Shown in pieces: positions 1-12,000 of a DNA stretch of 64,000 nt. The translations under genes and the position numbers were made by a program. The DNA lies in assembly GCA_030272155.1 (NCBI GenBank), contig CP126191.1, positions 9,074,501-9,138,500 on the forward strand, read 5' to 3'. The notes beneath the pieces are model-generated. The model was not told the origin of the DNA, did not search any database, and was given only the letters and a program-made list of their open reading frames with translations. Numbering within the stretch: the stretch's first letter is position 1; each line of letters begins with the position of its first letter. Source of the DNA: Tetradesmus obliquus. Taxonomy: Eukaryota; Chlorophyta; Chlorophyceae; Sphaeropleales; Scenedesmaceae.

Positions 1-1105
1 GCATTTTTGTTTGTTACATCTTGCCATAACCTGGTGGCATGCGCAACAAGGTTTCCCTGTCGAAACAGGGGCACAGCATGTGCTGCACTGGACTAGTGTT
101 TTGCGGCGCTCCTGCACGCAGGCGCAGCAGCTTCGCAGGACATGTGGCAGCAGCTATACATTACTTGTGCTTTCACAGTGTGTTGTTCCCGTCATGGCGT
201 GCTTGTATGTTGCCGGCAACAAGCTTGTGGTGTGCCCCCACCCATATGCCATCACATTTTCACATTCACTGAACATCACTGAACATCTGGCAGATGTTCT
301 GCATGCCCAAAATAACAGAGATGCTGGTCCCTTGACACATTCCTTTCCGCAAGCTGCAGTTGCTCACATAGTGATAACGTCAGCGTTCCAGATGTGTAGC
401 ACAGTTTCGTAATTGGCAGTCAACCTGCTGACTTTAGCATCTGTGTTGTACGTGCCTCACGGCGAATTCTCTTGGGGCGTGCCGTTGCCAGCTTGCTTCT
501 AGCTGCTAATCTGAGGTTCAGCAGCCATGGTGCTGATGCATGGTGGCCTTTCGGGGAACCACTTCTTACCATGTGAGTACGCATTATGTTGCATTGTGCT
601 TGTGCTTGTAATGAATGCAACCGGCAACTTTCTTTATATGCAGTTGCTCCAGCTGGCGCACTGCGGCGGCCGCTGCTGCACTGTTGCTGCCGGTGCAGCT
701 GCCGCCCTGTTACGCATCGGCATACATGGTGGGAAGGATTTGCTCCAGGATTATTATCTGCATATTAGGAGAGCGCAGCTAGCAACGCAAGCCACTGGCT
801 CACTGGTGCCAGCTGGTTCCGGAAATCAGATGCATGTCTGCCAGAACCCTACCGTAACCGCACGGAATATTACACGCCGAAAAACAGAAACCAGCTAACC
901 GACATAGCAGCGTCTTCAAGCTCACACTTGTTAGTATTTACAGCGCTGAAGGAGGCCTGCTCGCCGCGGTTGTTTGCACTGTCGACACAGCCCGCTGTGC
1001 TGTCCAGGGGTTTCATCTGGGTATCATTGCTGTTGACTCCGTAGTACTGTTTGAAACAGCGATCGGTACGAAATAGTTGCCACGCTACACTGTCAAGCTT
1101 CTATC
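1..1105. other. no recognised gene, left edge
   Basis: The open frames here are short, Cys/His-rich and match no family I know. The region presumably holds the promoter of the LRR gene that starts at 1106 and possibly the end of a gene cut by the window edge. I see no clear splice pattern. Confidence 0.4.
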
Positions 1106-3388
1106 ATGCTCGACAGCCCTGAGCAGCAGGCAGCAGGCACCAGCATCGGCTCAAGTCGCCCTTCTGGTTGCAGCAGAAGTGCACATCGGGACTGCCAGGT
1201 GCTTTCTGGTCACCTGATGTAGCGCTGAATGCTTAGACTGGCAGCGCGTGTGTCGGGCTAGCCCTGCAAAGGAAGAGGCCTCTTCAATGCTGCGCTGCTG
1301 CTGTCTTTCACAGCCACAGTAACAGGCGCCTGCGTCGTTGTGCAGCATGCTGTTTCGCATGGTGTTCATATCAAACCTGTCTTCTGCCCTGCAGGTGACG
1401 TCATTCCAGGCGTTGTGCACAGCCCTGCAGCACCCTGCAGTTACAGCAGACCCCCAGACAGTATGCTGCGTCCTGCAGACCTGCCGCAGCTGGCGCGCTG
1501 CAGTACAGCAGGCAGCAGCAGGCACCACAATCATCGACCTCCACAGCCTGCACAGCATCGCCAAGCTCTCGCAGTTTGCAGCCTGGATCCCGCGGCATGC
1601 AGGCATGCTGGCTGAGCTCTTCCTCACAGTGCCGCAGAGCGGCTGCGAGGGCCTCTCTGCAGAGAGCTACGCCACAGCAGCAGAACAGGTCCTGCTGCTG
1701 GCACTGCAGAACACCGCCGCTGCTGCTGGCGCACACGCAGTTTTTCCTGCAAGTCCTGCAAGCCCCCGGCCAGCAGTGCTGCAGCCGCTGCGCCTGCGCG
1801 TCTTCAGCACAGACTTCCTTTCAGGTCCTGGCCTGTTAGCTGCCCTTCCTGCAGCCACACTCACCAGCCTGGGGGTCAAGCACATGCAGGGCTACCCCTC
1901 CGCCAACAGCACAGCCATCTCGCACGCGCTTGCAGGACTCACTGCGCTGCGCCACCTCACCCTGGAGAACTACAACTGCGAGCACGGCAAGCTTGCAGGA
2001 AACTGCCTGCAAGGCGTTGCGAAGCTCGCCTGCCTGACCAGCCTGCGGCTGACGTGGGTGGCTGCGGACGCGGATCTGGCGCTGCTGCCGCAGACGCTGC
2101 AGGAGCTGCGGCTGGCTGCCTGCTGCGGTGCAGCGCCGCTCAAGCTGCAGCACCTCACAGGTGTGTGCGAGCACAGGGCCTGCTGGCTGCTGTTCGAGCT
2201 GGGTTTTTTCCAAGCAACCTGATAATAATCTTGTCATTAGCAGCAACCGCACCACCGCAGCTGAGCGTCACAGCTCATGTTGCTGCGGACGTGAGGTGCT
2301 CGGTGGCCTTGTGTGTGTTGGTTACTGTGTAGCTCTGCACCAGGCACTGCCTGGCAGGGCACAAGCAATGATGATGTCTATTTGTTAGGCATGGTTGTCA
2401 CTACCACACCTTGCTTCGTTCAAAGCAGGCTTGCGGCCAAGGTAACGCATGCTCGTGCGCAAGCAACAGCCACTGGCATGTGCCCTACCCTCGCTTCCAT
2501 ACTTGTGCCTGGCTGCAGTTCCGGCCTCTGCCCTGTGTGGTTAATAGCAGAATGCTTTGTCACCCCGCCTGTACTGCTGTATTGCTGCTGCAGGGGTTGA
2601 AGCGCTGCACTTAGACCTGCAAGGAACGCCTGCCCCAGGCTCCGCACTTCCAGCGCAGCTGCAGCAGCTCACACTGTACACGTGGGGTGACAACGTGGCA
2701 GCAGATACTTTTGGGAACAGCTCATATCTCCGCTATAAACAGCACAACCTGCAGCATCTTCAGCTGGACGCGCTGCAGCAGCTGAGGGCCCTGGTGGTTA
2801 CAAACGGCCTCTGCGAGCCGCAGCAGATGCACCGCGTGGCGTGCCTGCCAAAGCTAGAGGCTGTGGTGCTGCGCTACACAGATGCGAGCTTGGCGCAGCG
2901 GTGAGAGCTGTAATGCTGGCTGGTTGTTGCAGGGGTGAATTAGGCAGACGTACAGAGGTTTTGGTTGATTGGCTGATTCTATAGGCGGAAAGCATGCAGC
3001 CAGGCTGTGGTGCTGCGCTACACAGATGCCAGCTTGGCGCAGCGGTGAGAGCTGTGATGCTGGCTGGTTGTTGCAGGGGTGAAGTCAGGTGGACGTACGG
3101 AGGTTTGGTTGAACAGGCGACAAGCATGCAGCCAGGCTGCATGCAGGCTCTTGTTCCTGGCGGTTGTGCAGCGGCTTGTGCTATCGGTGTCAGCAAGTTG
3201 GACCGACTTGTGTTGACTGTCACTGTGGGCCTGGGGAGAGTCCGGCTGTGCATGATTAGCGATGCCAGTCACAAGCGCCAAAGGCTTCTTGCATGAAGGC
3301 GGGTGCGATTGCCGGCGCTGCTGCTGTCAACATTTCTAGACAGGGCGTGCAGTGCTTGAACTGTACAATGTGCTCACCATACGTGCTA

Positions 3389-3427
<39 letters not shown>

Positions 3428-4294
3428 GTTGTGCACCCCCGCAGGGCGGCACCTGCCTGGCCGCACCTGCAGCAGCTACGGGAGCTCACTATCGAAGGCG
3501 GCAGCTGCACACCCACCTTGGACGAGCTCGACACAAAAGAGTTCATGCAGCAAATCGGAGCAGCAACCACGCTGGTAGCCCTGCACATAGCGTCTTCCAT
3601 GGTAGATGGTGACGTGCACATCTGCAGGTACCTGACAGGTCTGCAGCAGCTGCAGGACCTGAACCTGACAAACGCTGAGGGGCCTAACACCAGAGAGGAT
3701 GCACTGCACCTCACAGCTCTCACAGGTGTGCCTTAAGAACAGTTTATGTTTGAACTTCAGACTGCTGTGTGCTGCAGCTCTGCTTGCCCGCAAGGACGTC
3801 GTAGACTACTTGAACAGCAATGCGTTTGGGAGGTGTCTTGATGTTCTGCGGTAATTTGCAGTCAATTTGCCACCAACATGGTGCTCAACTGTAATTGCGC
3901 CCTGCTGCCTGCCAATTACTGCCATGCTGCGTACACACCCGCAGGGCTTACTGCGCTGGTACTTGATGGGGCGCAGGGCGTTGACGACGTCGCTGCTGTT
4001 GCCATCGCCAGTTGGCTACGGCAGCTGCAGAACCTAGAGCTGCGCTCCTGCGGCCTGACCACTGCAGCAGCACTGCCGGCAATTGGCTCGCTGACGCAGC
4101 TGCAGTACCTGTGCCTTACAGGGTATGGTGCGACAGAGATCGAAGGCGGCGACATTATGCTGCTGACGAGGCTCACCAAGCTTGTGGATTGTGATGCAGT
4201 CGGCATACATGCAGACTTCAGTGACACCTTTGACCATGAAGCGGTGTCGGCCTTCTACCAAGCTCTGGCTGGTCTGGGCAGTGATACGCCTTGA
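1106..4294 (+). CDS. leucine-rich-repeat protein with F-box-like N-terminus (5 exons)
   Basis: Exons 1106-1198, 1395-2160, 2594-2900, 3445-3725 and 3945-4294 splice at GT-AG sites with consistent phase to 1797 bases (598 aa). Residues about 32-70 carry the pattern of a degenerate F-box (ending CRSWRAAV). The rest is a series of irregular leucine-rich repeats such as LTSLRLTW, LQNLELRSCGL and LQYLCLTGYG, typical of chlorophyte RNI/F-box-LRR proteins. Family knowledge suggests a substrate-recognition or protein-binding role; no partner can be named. Intron 3 contains a copy of the end of exon 3. The first exon was chosen because its ATG frame of 31 codons ends at a donor in phase with exon 2; it could be wrong. 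A non-F-box LRR protein is the alternative. Confidence 0.75.
2866..3086 (+). repeat. exon-edge echo, LRR exon 3 donor (2 copies)
   Basis: The last ~35 bases of exon 3 with the donor and ~70 bases of intron (edge at 2900) recur with the edge at 3044, spacing 144. The copied donor GTGAGAGCT is intact. It lies inside intron 3. Confidence 0.9.
3391..3426 (+). repeat. CTG triplet tract near a 3' splice site
   Basis: A pure CTG run in sense orientation lies just upstream of the acceptor at 3444, where a polypyrimidine tract is expected. Confidence 0.85.
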
Positions 4295-5134
4295 GTAGAT
4301 GGATAGCGCTATCCAGCTGCTCAGGCGTATCGCTAGCGCAGCCCTGTATGCGCTGGCTTGCTGGCATATTGCTAGCGCAGCCCTGTATGCGCTGGCGTGC
4401 TGGCATATTGCTAGCGCAGCCCTGTATGCACTGGCGTGCTGGCATCTGCCGTGCTTTGGCTGCAATGCTGGCAGCCTGGTTGATGTGATGGGTGCCTTGT
4501 GTGTATGTATGGGCCTCTGCCAGAGCAGTGCTCAATTGCAAGCAGCATTTCTCGACTGCATACTATCGGCCGTCAGCGTCTCGACTGGTAACATGATGAC
4601 TCATCGCATGAGTATTGACGTATACACCAAAGGGCGTGCCAGCTGGAAGCTCAGCTGTCAGTGACTCAGCAGCACTACAACAGGTCGCTCACTGGCAGTG
4701 CTTGTGTGTGAAAGGTGAGCAACGTTGCTCACTGTTAACAGCAGCAGCCAGGCACTGTGATGCCAGCTGGACTGCAGTGGCGATGCATCGATGCATCGGC
4801 CAGATGAAGCCCAAAAGTCAGTCATGTCTCTGTTACGGCAACCGTTGCAAACCTGCCAAGCAGCAGCTAGCTGTGTCACATGTTACAATCGCTGCGAGAT
4901 GGCACACAACACCAGCAGTTCTCACGCATTGCCCCATGTGTCAATGCAATCAAAGCCACTGCCAGCGTGTCACCGTCTGGCCTACCTGCCAGCAGTTGAA
5001 ATACAATGCCATTACTGTAATGATTTTCGTCTCTTCATCCCAAAATGCCTGCACTGGTGTCATCATGCGATCTGAGCGGCAGCGTGTTGATTGGCAGCAA
5101 AAGGGCGCCAACACATTGCAGGCACACAGCGTTC
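4295..5134. other. convergent 3' intergenic region
   Basis: Between the LRR and TUG stop codons there is only the minisatellite and two polyadenylation motifs: TGTAA at 5016-5020 for the plus-strand gene and TTACA (TGTAA on minus) at 4883-4887 for the minus-strand gene. The two transcripts would overlap. Confidence 0.6.
4327..4445 (+). repeat. 39-bp minisatellite, 3 copies
   Basis: Three head-to-tail units beginning GCTAGCGCAGCCCTGTATGC lie just after the LRR stop codon. The period is a multiple of three, so it reads as an open frame, but it sits outside the modelled protein. Confidence 0.9.
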
Positions 5135-7282
5135 TCACTTCTTGAACCACTTCGGCACCTTGCCGCCACCAGCTGCTGCACTGCCAGACGATTGCCTGGC
5201 TGCTGCTGCTGCCAGCCGCGCCGCACGCTGCGCTGCTGCAGCTGCCTCTGCGGCGCTGTTGCTGCTGCCTGCTGCACTCTCCTCCTCCTGCTGTGCATCT
5301 GCTGCTTGCTGCTGCTCTGGCACGGCCTCCTGCATCAGCGCTTGCACCTCCGGCCGCAGCCAGCCGCCACCTACAGCAACACACACCGCCAACAGCAGGT
5401 TTTTTTTCATGTTTCAGGGGGAGCGAAACCCTACTGGCTGGCCATACACAGCAACCAAGCGAACCTCATCAGCAGGGTTGACTAGCAGCAGGGTACCAAA
5501 ACGCATGTCGACAGCCCCGTGCAACAGTGTGACTGCTTCACATACACTTGCCAATGCCTGACTGCAACCCCTAGGTGCCAGCTGCGCGCGGCACAGCTCC
5601 CGCGCGCAGCACACCAGACAACAATCTGCTGTCTTCTTGCCAGCCAGCTCTACATATCACACCAGCCAGCCAAGAATAGGTCCAAACATGCCTTCATCTG
5701 CTTCACCAGCGGCCTTCGACCATGTACAATGTACTGTGCTACCATTACTGCTGCACCTGCTGCTGTTGCTCACCTGTTGGCGTGGCAGCCTGTGCCCTCT
5801 TCTCATCCAAGCCCACGTGGATGTGTGCAGCAGGCACCAGCTGCAGGCTATACAGGCTGGCTGCAGCGTCCTTCAGCAGCGTCTTGGGCGGGGTGGTGTA
5901 CAGGTACAGCCCGGGAGCCAGCTCAGGCGCAGCAAGCTTGTGCAGCAAGTCCTGTGGGGCAGCACACGTCATATGTCAAGCGACGTGTTGCTGTTGTTGA
6001 CATAGGATTGCATCAATTGCATGCAAGCAGGCTGATGAAGCATCCCAGAAATTCACAGGAAACATGTTATCGTGACGTTTGGGTGGTTCACTATTTGTTG
6101 TGGCTGGGGTGATGCTTGGCAGCAAGGTGGAAACAAGGTGCATTGCTGGGAGCTGCAGCTCCTGCAAGGCTGCACTAGTGCCTTATGGCCGACAAATACA
6201 AGGTCACGCCAGCTAATCATTGCTGACTGTCAGGAGCTTGCTATGGCTTCGGCGCTTGAAGCTGAGGCCGCCCCTTGTTGGGCCCAGCACCCAGCCAGCC
6301 ACAGGGCCAGGGCCAGCGCTCGGTCGACATGCTAGATCTGCTGCTGCTGCATCCCTGCCAGCCTGCTGCTGCAGCTGCCCTGACTCACCTGCACCCGGCT
6401 GAGTGCGTCTGTTGCCTTGAAGTCTGACTGCAGCAGAGTGCCATCAGGCAGGTGCAGCCGCACCCTGCAGGGGCAAGCAGAACACAGCACGTCAGCGGCA
6501 AACATTCCTTGTCAGCGCTTTTGTCCATGGGCCAAGACCTGCTGCATGCTCCGCGCTGTTGCCGGCCAGCTGAGCAGTTGCAGCGCTCAGAAGCAGCGGC
6601 ATGTCGGCTGTAAAGCGTGTCAGCGCATCGTAGCAGCAGCTGGTCGGCTTCCGATACGATGGCTGAAATGCACAGCAGTTGTCAGAGGCCCAACACACTG
6701 CCGCTCACCTGACGGGCCCCATGGAGGCGGCGCGTGCAGCGCTTTCAGCCTCGCGTGCGGTTCGAGTTTTGAACACAGACTCTGCCTGCGCAGGGCACCA
6801 GCAGCAGCAAGGGTTAGCGGAACCAGGGGACACGCAATGTGGTGGTCAGGGGTCGACAGGAGGCTGCCAGAAGTAACGGCCGTGTGAGAGCGCAGACCCA
6901 GCCAAGCCTGCCACGCTGCAGCATGCTGGGCGATGCAATGGCGTCGTGCTGCTTGATGCATGCGTACCTTGCGCTTGGCTGCTGCCTGCGCCTGCATGCG
7001 CTGCAGGTCTTCTGCTGTCAGCTCGAAGAACTCATCAGGGGGGTCCACCTCCATAGGGCTGCAGGCAGCAGCGCAAGCAGCAGCGAAAGCAGCACACATA
7101 CACTGAGTTGGTTTGCAGCGCAGAGCGTGCTGCAGGCTGGCGCCAGGCATGCATGCATGCGATATGCACTCATCACAGGGTGCAATTGGATGCCGAATAC
7201 TGTTTTGTGCTGTGTCTGCTGAATTCCGTCATGTTGCGGCTGTAATGCTGACCAGCACAGCCCTGCTGATTGTGCATAAACA

Positions 7283-7318
<36 letters not shown>

Positions 7319-7449
7319 AGCAGCTGCAGCACACCCTGCCACCTGGGTGCCTTGGCTGCTGCTGCCTCTAGCGCCCGGTGATGGAACACAAACACAGGCG
7401 CTGTCACTCCCAAGGCTGCCAGCGCTGGGTTAACACTGCTGCCTGGCTG

Positions 7450-7481
<32 letters not shown>

Positions 7482-7641
7482 AGCTGGTGGCTGTAGCTTC
7501 TGGTGATGCTGCAGCAGCAGGTGCTTGTGAGCTGGCAGGTCGTCCTGGCTCTGCTGCTGGTGCATCTGGTGCTGCTGCTGCTGCTGCTGCTGCTGCCGGG
7601 GTTACAGTTGCATCTGGTGCAACAAAGGACACCTGGCGAGG

Positions 7642-7677
<36 letters not shown>

Positions 7678-8438
7678 AGGTACAGCTGGCTGTTCTAGAG
7701 GCACTGCTGTTGCTGCTGCAGGTGGTGCTACTGCTGCCGGCGCTGCTGCTGCAGGTGGTGGTGGTGCTACTGCTGCCGGCGCTGCTGCTGCTGCTGCTGC
7801 AAATGGTGGTGGTGCTGCTGTTGCTGCTGCTGCTGCTGCTGAGCTGGCGGATGCCGCTGCTGGAGCTGGGGCCGCAGGTGTGCTGGGCGCATCCTCTGCA
7901 AGAGATGACAGTTGCAGGTAACAATGCGTCAGTCAGAAGTACAGCGTACCAGAGCTGTAGACTGTTGGCTAATGCTGTGTTGGAAGCTGACCTGCATTTG
8001 GGAGGCCGCTGCTTGCATGCATACGCTGTGCATGGATATGTGCGGCAGCCCCACAGGCGCGCCACACCACACAGCATGCAGGCTTCAGTCACTAAAAACA
8101 CAAGCATGCAGAGCCGGTCAGCTGCCTGCTGTAATACTGCCATAATCTGTCACTGAGCAAATGCATTTAAGCTTACTTTTGATGATCTCCAGCTTGCTGC
8201 CTGCCGGCACATTCAGCAGCCTGAAAGGTGTGCGCAGGTCCACAGCCTTCTTACTGAGCTGCAGCTCGCACTGCTCCGGCTGCAGCGCCGGCTTGAACTT
8301 GCTGCTGGCAGCTTGCAGGACATTTGTCAGCGCCTGCATGGCTGTCACTTTGACTACGTGCTTCTGCTCTGTGCGGCGAAACAGACCACATGCAGCAGCA
8401 GTGAGGCGGATTGTGTGTGTATAAGAGCTAGCTGGCAT
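5135..8438 (-). CDS. TUG/ASPSCR1-like UBX-domain protein
   Basis: Exons, in transcript order, are (first part unresolved) 8177-8368, 7343-7895, 6968-7058, 6709-6785, 6389-6464, 5774-5951 and 5135-5370. They encode an N-terminal ubiquitin-like domain (TUG-UBL1, HVVKVTAMQALTNVLQ to VPAGSKLEII), an Ala/Pro-rich linker, the family hallmark PPDEFFELTAEDL, and a UBX domain (RLHLPDGTLLQSDF; YLYTTPPKTLLKD; HIHVGLDEKR). The C-terminus is KVPKWFKK, close to that of animal TUG. In animals the family binds the AAA-ATPase p97/CDC48 and disassembles or tethers it. A role as a CDC48 adaptor in this alga is inference from family. The ATG at 8438 continues in frame into the UBL domain, but the usual first beta-strand is missing, so a short upstream exon is likely. 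The linker length is set by CTG repeats. Confidence 0.93.
7285..7320. repeat. CTG/CAG tract in TUG intron
   Basis: A triplet run (CTG on plus) lies just past the donor of the large linker exon. It reads as poly-Gln if intron-retained. It is CAG in the sense of the gene and lies at an intron start, so it is an exception to the CTG-before-acceptor pattern. Confidence 0.7.
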
Positions 8439-9028
8439 GGTCGTTGGAAAAAGCAACTCGTGATGCAACTGGTAGCCCAATGAGCGTGGATATGGACAGG
8501 CAGCAGGTGGACAAGGGCTAGATCAACTGCAGGGTGACCTTGACAGGCACAGCAGCAGCAGCAGCAGCCCAGCCAAGCCAGCTTGCTCCACATTTCACGC
8601 ACCTGGAGGCCCGAACCACGAAAGAGTTATTGAAGTCATTGTATAGGGCTGGTGAGCTGCTCTTGAGGAATGTACAGCAGCGTCTCGTGAAGAGCAGTAC
8701 TCAACTGTATCACTGCTCTGCCACTGCACGTTTCGAAACCGGATTAAACGCAAACGACATCATCTTCCAGAATATTTTGCACGCGCTTGACGTCGACCTG
8801 GCGTTGGGGCTTTGGGCGGAAGACCTGGTTCAAGTGCATGATGTGAAGCGGCCTTGTCTGCACCTGCATACGCCTGCACACGTTTACAAGCTAGTCTGAT
8901 TAGCGTAGAAACCTGATCAAACGTCGGATCATCGTCCAGCCCTTTGTGAGGGCACTGTGGAGTCGGTTGCAACTTGCTCGGCCTTGAAGACCTCCGGATA
9001 GGAGCTGTTCGCACACAGCAGCGTGCAC
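8439..9028. promoter_or_regulatory. divergent promoter region TUG / RPN2
   Basis: About 590 bases separate the two divergent translation starts, and the region may also include the first TUG exon. No TATA-like box stands out. Confidence 0.4.
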
Positions 9029-12000
9029 ATGGCAGCTGCAGCTGTGATGCCGTCGTCCGCAGCGGGCCTGCTGACCCTGCTGGACGATGAGAACGATGAG
9101 CTGAAGCACTACGCTCTGGTGCACCTGAACAAGGTGGTGCACGAGTTCTGGTTCCAGATTGCCTCTTACATCGGCTCTGTGGAGGCCCTGTACGAGGACG
9201 ATGAGTTCAAGGATAGGGAGCTGGCTGCCTTGATTGCCTCCAAGGTGCGGCAGCAGCTGTACAACAGCAGCAGGACGCTGCATACTGGAGTCTGGCCTGC
9301 AGCAGTTATGCATGCTCATGATCTGCGCTGCACGTGATGTTTGGCAGGTGTTTTACCATCTGGGGGAGCTGGACTCTGCCCTGACATATGCCCTTGGTGC
9401 TGGCACCCACTTTAATGTGGATGAGCAGTCGGAGTATGTGCAGACACTCATCGGTAAGCAGCAGCAGGAGCTTGCAGGAACAGGGATCATCCTGATCAGC
9501 TGGCATCAGCTGCACGTCGATGCAGCTTGACTATCACACTTGCAGGGGCTGTCTCTGCAGCATGGTCGGGGTGTCAGCAGCTGCTGCACTCGCTTGGTGG
9601 GGCATGCTATATGCGCATTTACCAGCAGCTGGTGCGGCCTGGCAGCTGCTGCTAGACATGCTTTGGAGTAGCGGACAGCAGCTTCCGCAGAGCGTTGGCG
9701 TGGTCATCAGCAAATGCCTACAGCGGCAGCCATGGCTGCTGACCACCTTGTGTGAAACATCGTACGGTGTGCTCACTGTCCCTGGCTGGCTGCCCAGCTT
9801 CAGCTGCAGTCTGTTAACATCACTGTGCGCCAGCCTCCAGCGCCCGCGCGTCCATACCAGCACTTGCATGGCTTGCTTTAAAAACAAGACACACACACAC
9901 TCCGTGTGCTTTGCACCTTGTCAACATGCTGGGTGTGTTGTGCCTTGCTGCTGCAGCGCGCTGCCTGGACCAGTACTTTGAGCTGCGGGTGAGGCAGGTG
10001 GAGGGCAAGGAGGCAGTGGACATCGATCCGCGCCTGGTGGCAGTGGTGGAGCGCATGCTGGACAGGTGCGTCATATTGTGTTATTTCATATGTTACTTGA
10101 TGTTATAACCCTAACTTGTTGTCTTTTTGGTGCTTTGGTGAAGTCTCAGCCTCACAGCAGTAGCTGTATCAGCATAGGTTTATGGAGCAAGACTGGCTAG
10201 TAGTGGCAGCTGCTGAAGCTTTGGTAGATGGGCTGCGTGTGTTGGTGGCGTGCACGGCAAGCAGGTCTGCAGCAGCAGCACAAGGGCCTGCTGGGACCAG
10301 GCAGTGATGTGTATGTACGGCGTAGCAGCAGCTGCTGATTCTGCAGCGCATACGTGGAAGTGGCAAAAGCCATGCGTCGTAAGGAGGCTCAAAGCCTGGC
10401 GGTCCTCCTGCTGCCTTGCGTGTATCTATGGCCTCACTGCTGGTGTGGGGTTCTCCCTGCACCTTGAGCGCCGCAGCACCAACAGCATGTTGCAAACGGT
10501 TTTGCAATAATCCTTTTGCAAATGGGCTGGTAGTACAGCAGGGGCCCCCGCGGTGGGCAAGCTCAAATGCTGTCTGTTGAGTGGCTTGCTCCAGGGAAAG
10601 TACCCTCCTGCTGTCACCACTGCCCAGGACATCGTGCACTTGACACGTCGTGCAGCAGCTGCCAGTGAAACATACAAAGTGGAGCATGTCAGGCCCTAGA
10701 AGCTGCATGCTGTTCGCCCAGCCAACCTGGGCTGACATAGCAGGCCACTAGCCTCCTTTTCATCCTCTGTTTTCTCCCCCACTCGCACTTGATGTTGCGC
10801 TACTGCCTGCCTGCCGGCTTGTGCTGCCGCCTGTCCAAAAACATACACTTCTATGCTGGATACAACAACAGATGCTGCGCGCACGGCCAGTTTGAGCAGG
10901 CTGTGGGTGTGGCGCTGGAGGGGCGCCGCCTGGACCGGCTGCAGGCGCTGGTGGCTGCTGCACCTGACCAGCCCGCGCTGCTGGGCTACGCGCTGCGTGT
11001 GTGCCAGCGGCTGGTGGTGAACAAGGACTTCAGGCAGCAGGTGTGTGTGTAGGGCTTGCTGTTTGGCACAGGCAGCTGGTGGCTGTGGCTGTGTTTGCCA
11101 GCGATTGGTGGTCAACAAGAACTTCAGGCAGCAGGTGGCTGTGCATGTGTGTATTTTGTTGTGTCTTTTTGGCAGAAGCAGCAGGTGGCTGTGGCTGCAT
11201 CGCTGTTGTTGCCAGCGGCTGGTGGTCAACAAGGACTTCAGGCAGCAGGTGGGTGTGCATGTGTGTGTTGTGTTGTGTCTTTTTGGCCTAAGCAGCAGGT
11301 GGCCGTGGCTGCATGGCTATTATTGCCAGCGTTTGGTGGTCAAACAGGACTTCAGGCAGCAGGTGGGGCCTGCACACGCAGTTACATATGCTGATTGGCA
11401 CGAGCAACAGGTGCTTGTGGGTGCGCGGCTGTGTTTGCCAATGGCTGGTCAACGACTTCAGGCAGCAGGTGATTGTGTGTGTGTGAGTTCCGTTGCTGGG
11501 GACTGCACGAATTCGTAGCGTTTTGCATGCTCTCGGCGCCTCACCATGCACACTCCTTAAGATCCACTGACACCGTGCGGCGGCCCTGGATGCTCCTGCA
11601 GGTGCTTCGGCTGCTGATCCGGCTGTATGAGGCTGGCAGCAGAGGCTGCATGCACCAGTGCTTGTTGCGTGCTTGCGCCTCGGCTTTGTACCTTGTGTAC
11701 AGCACCCATCCTTGTTGCTGACTCCCTGCTGCGGCGGCCCTGGATGCGCCTGCAGGTGCTGCGGCTGCTGATCCGGCTGTATGAGGAGTGTGAGCAGCCG
11801 GACTACGTCGTCATCTGCCAGTGCTTGATGTTCCTGGATGATGCACCTGAGGTGGCAAAGATCCTCAACAAGCTGCTCAGCAGCGGCAGGGAGGTGAGGC
11901 GGCAGCATAGCAGCAGCAGCAGCAGCAGCGGCAGCATGTGTTTGGGGATGGACGCTGGAATCACAGCCATACCAGCGCTGCTGCTTGCCTTTATAAATTA

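Noticed and set aside
4327-4445. 39-bp repeats as part of the LRR protein
   Set aside because: They follow the in-phase TGA at 4292-4294, and no splice site joins them to the coding exons.
7430-8156. Long Leu-rich or Ser/Thr-rich frames on both strands
   Set aside because: They are shadow frames of the Ala/Pro-rich linker exon of the TUG-like gene, generated by CTG repeats.
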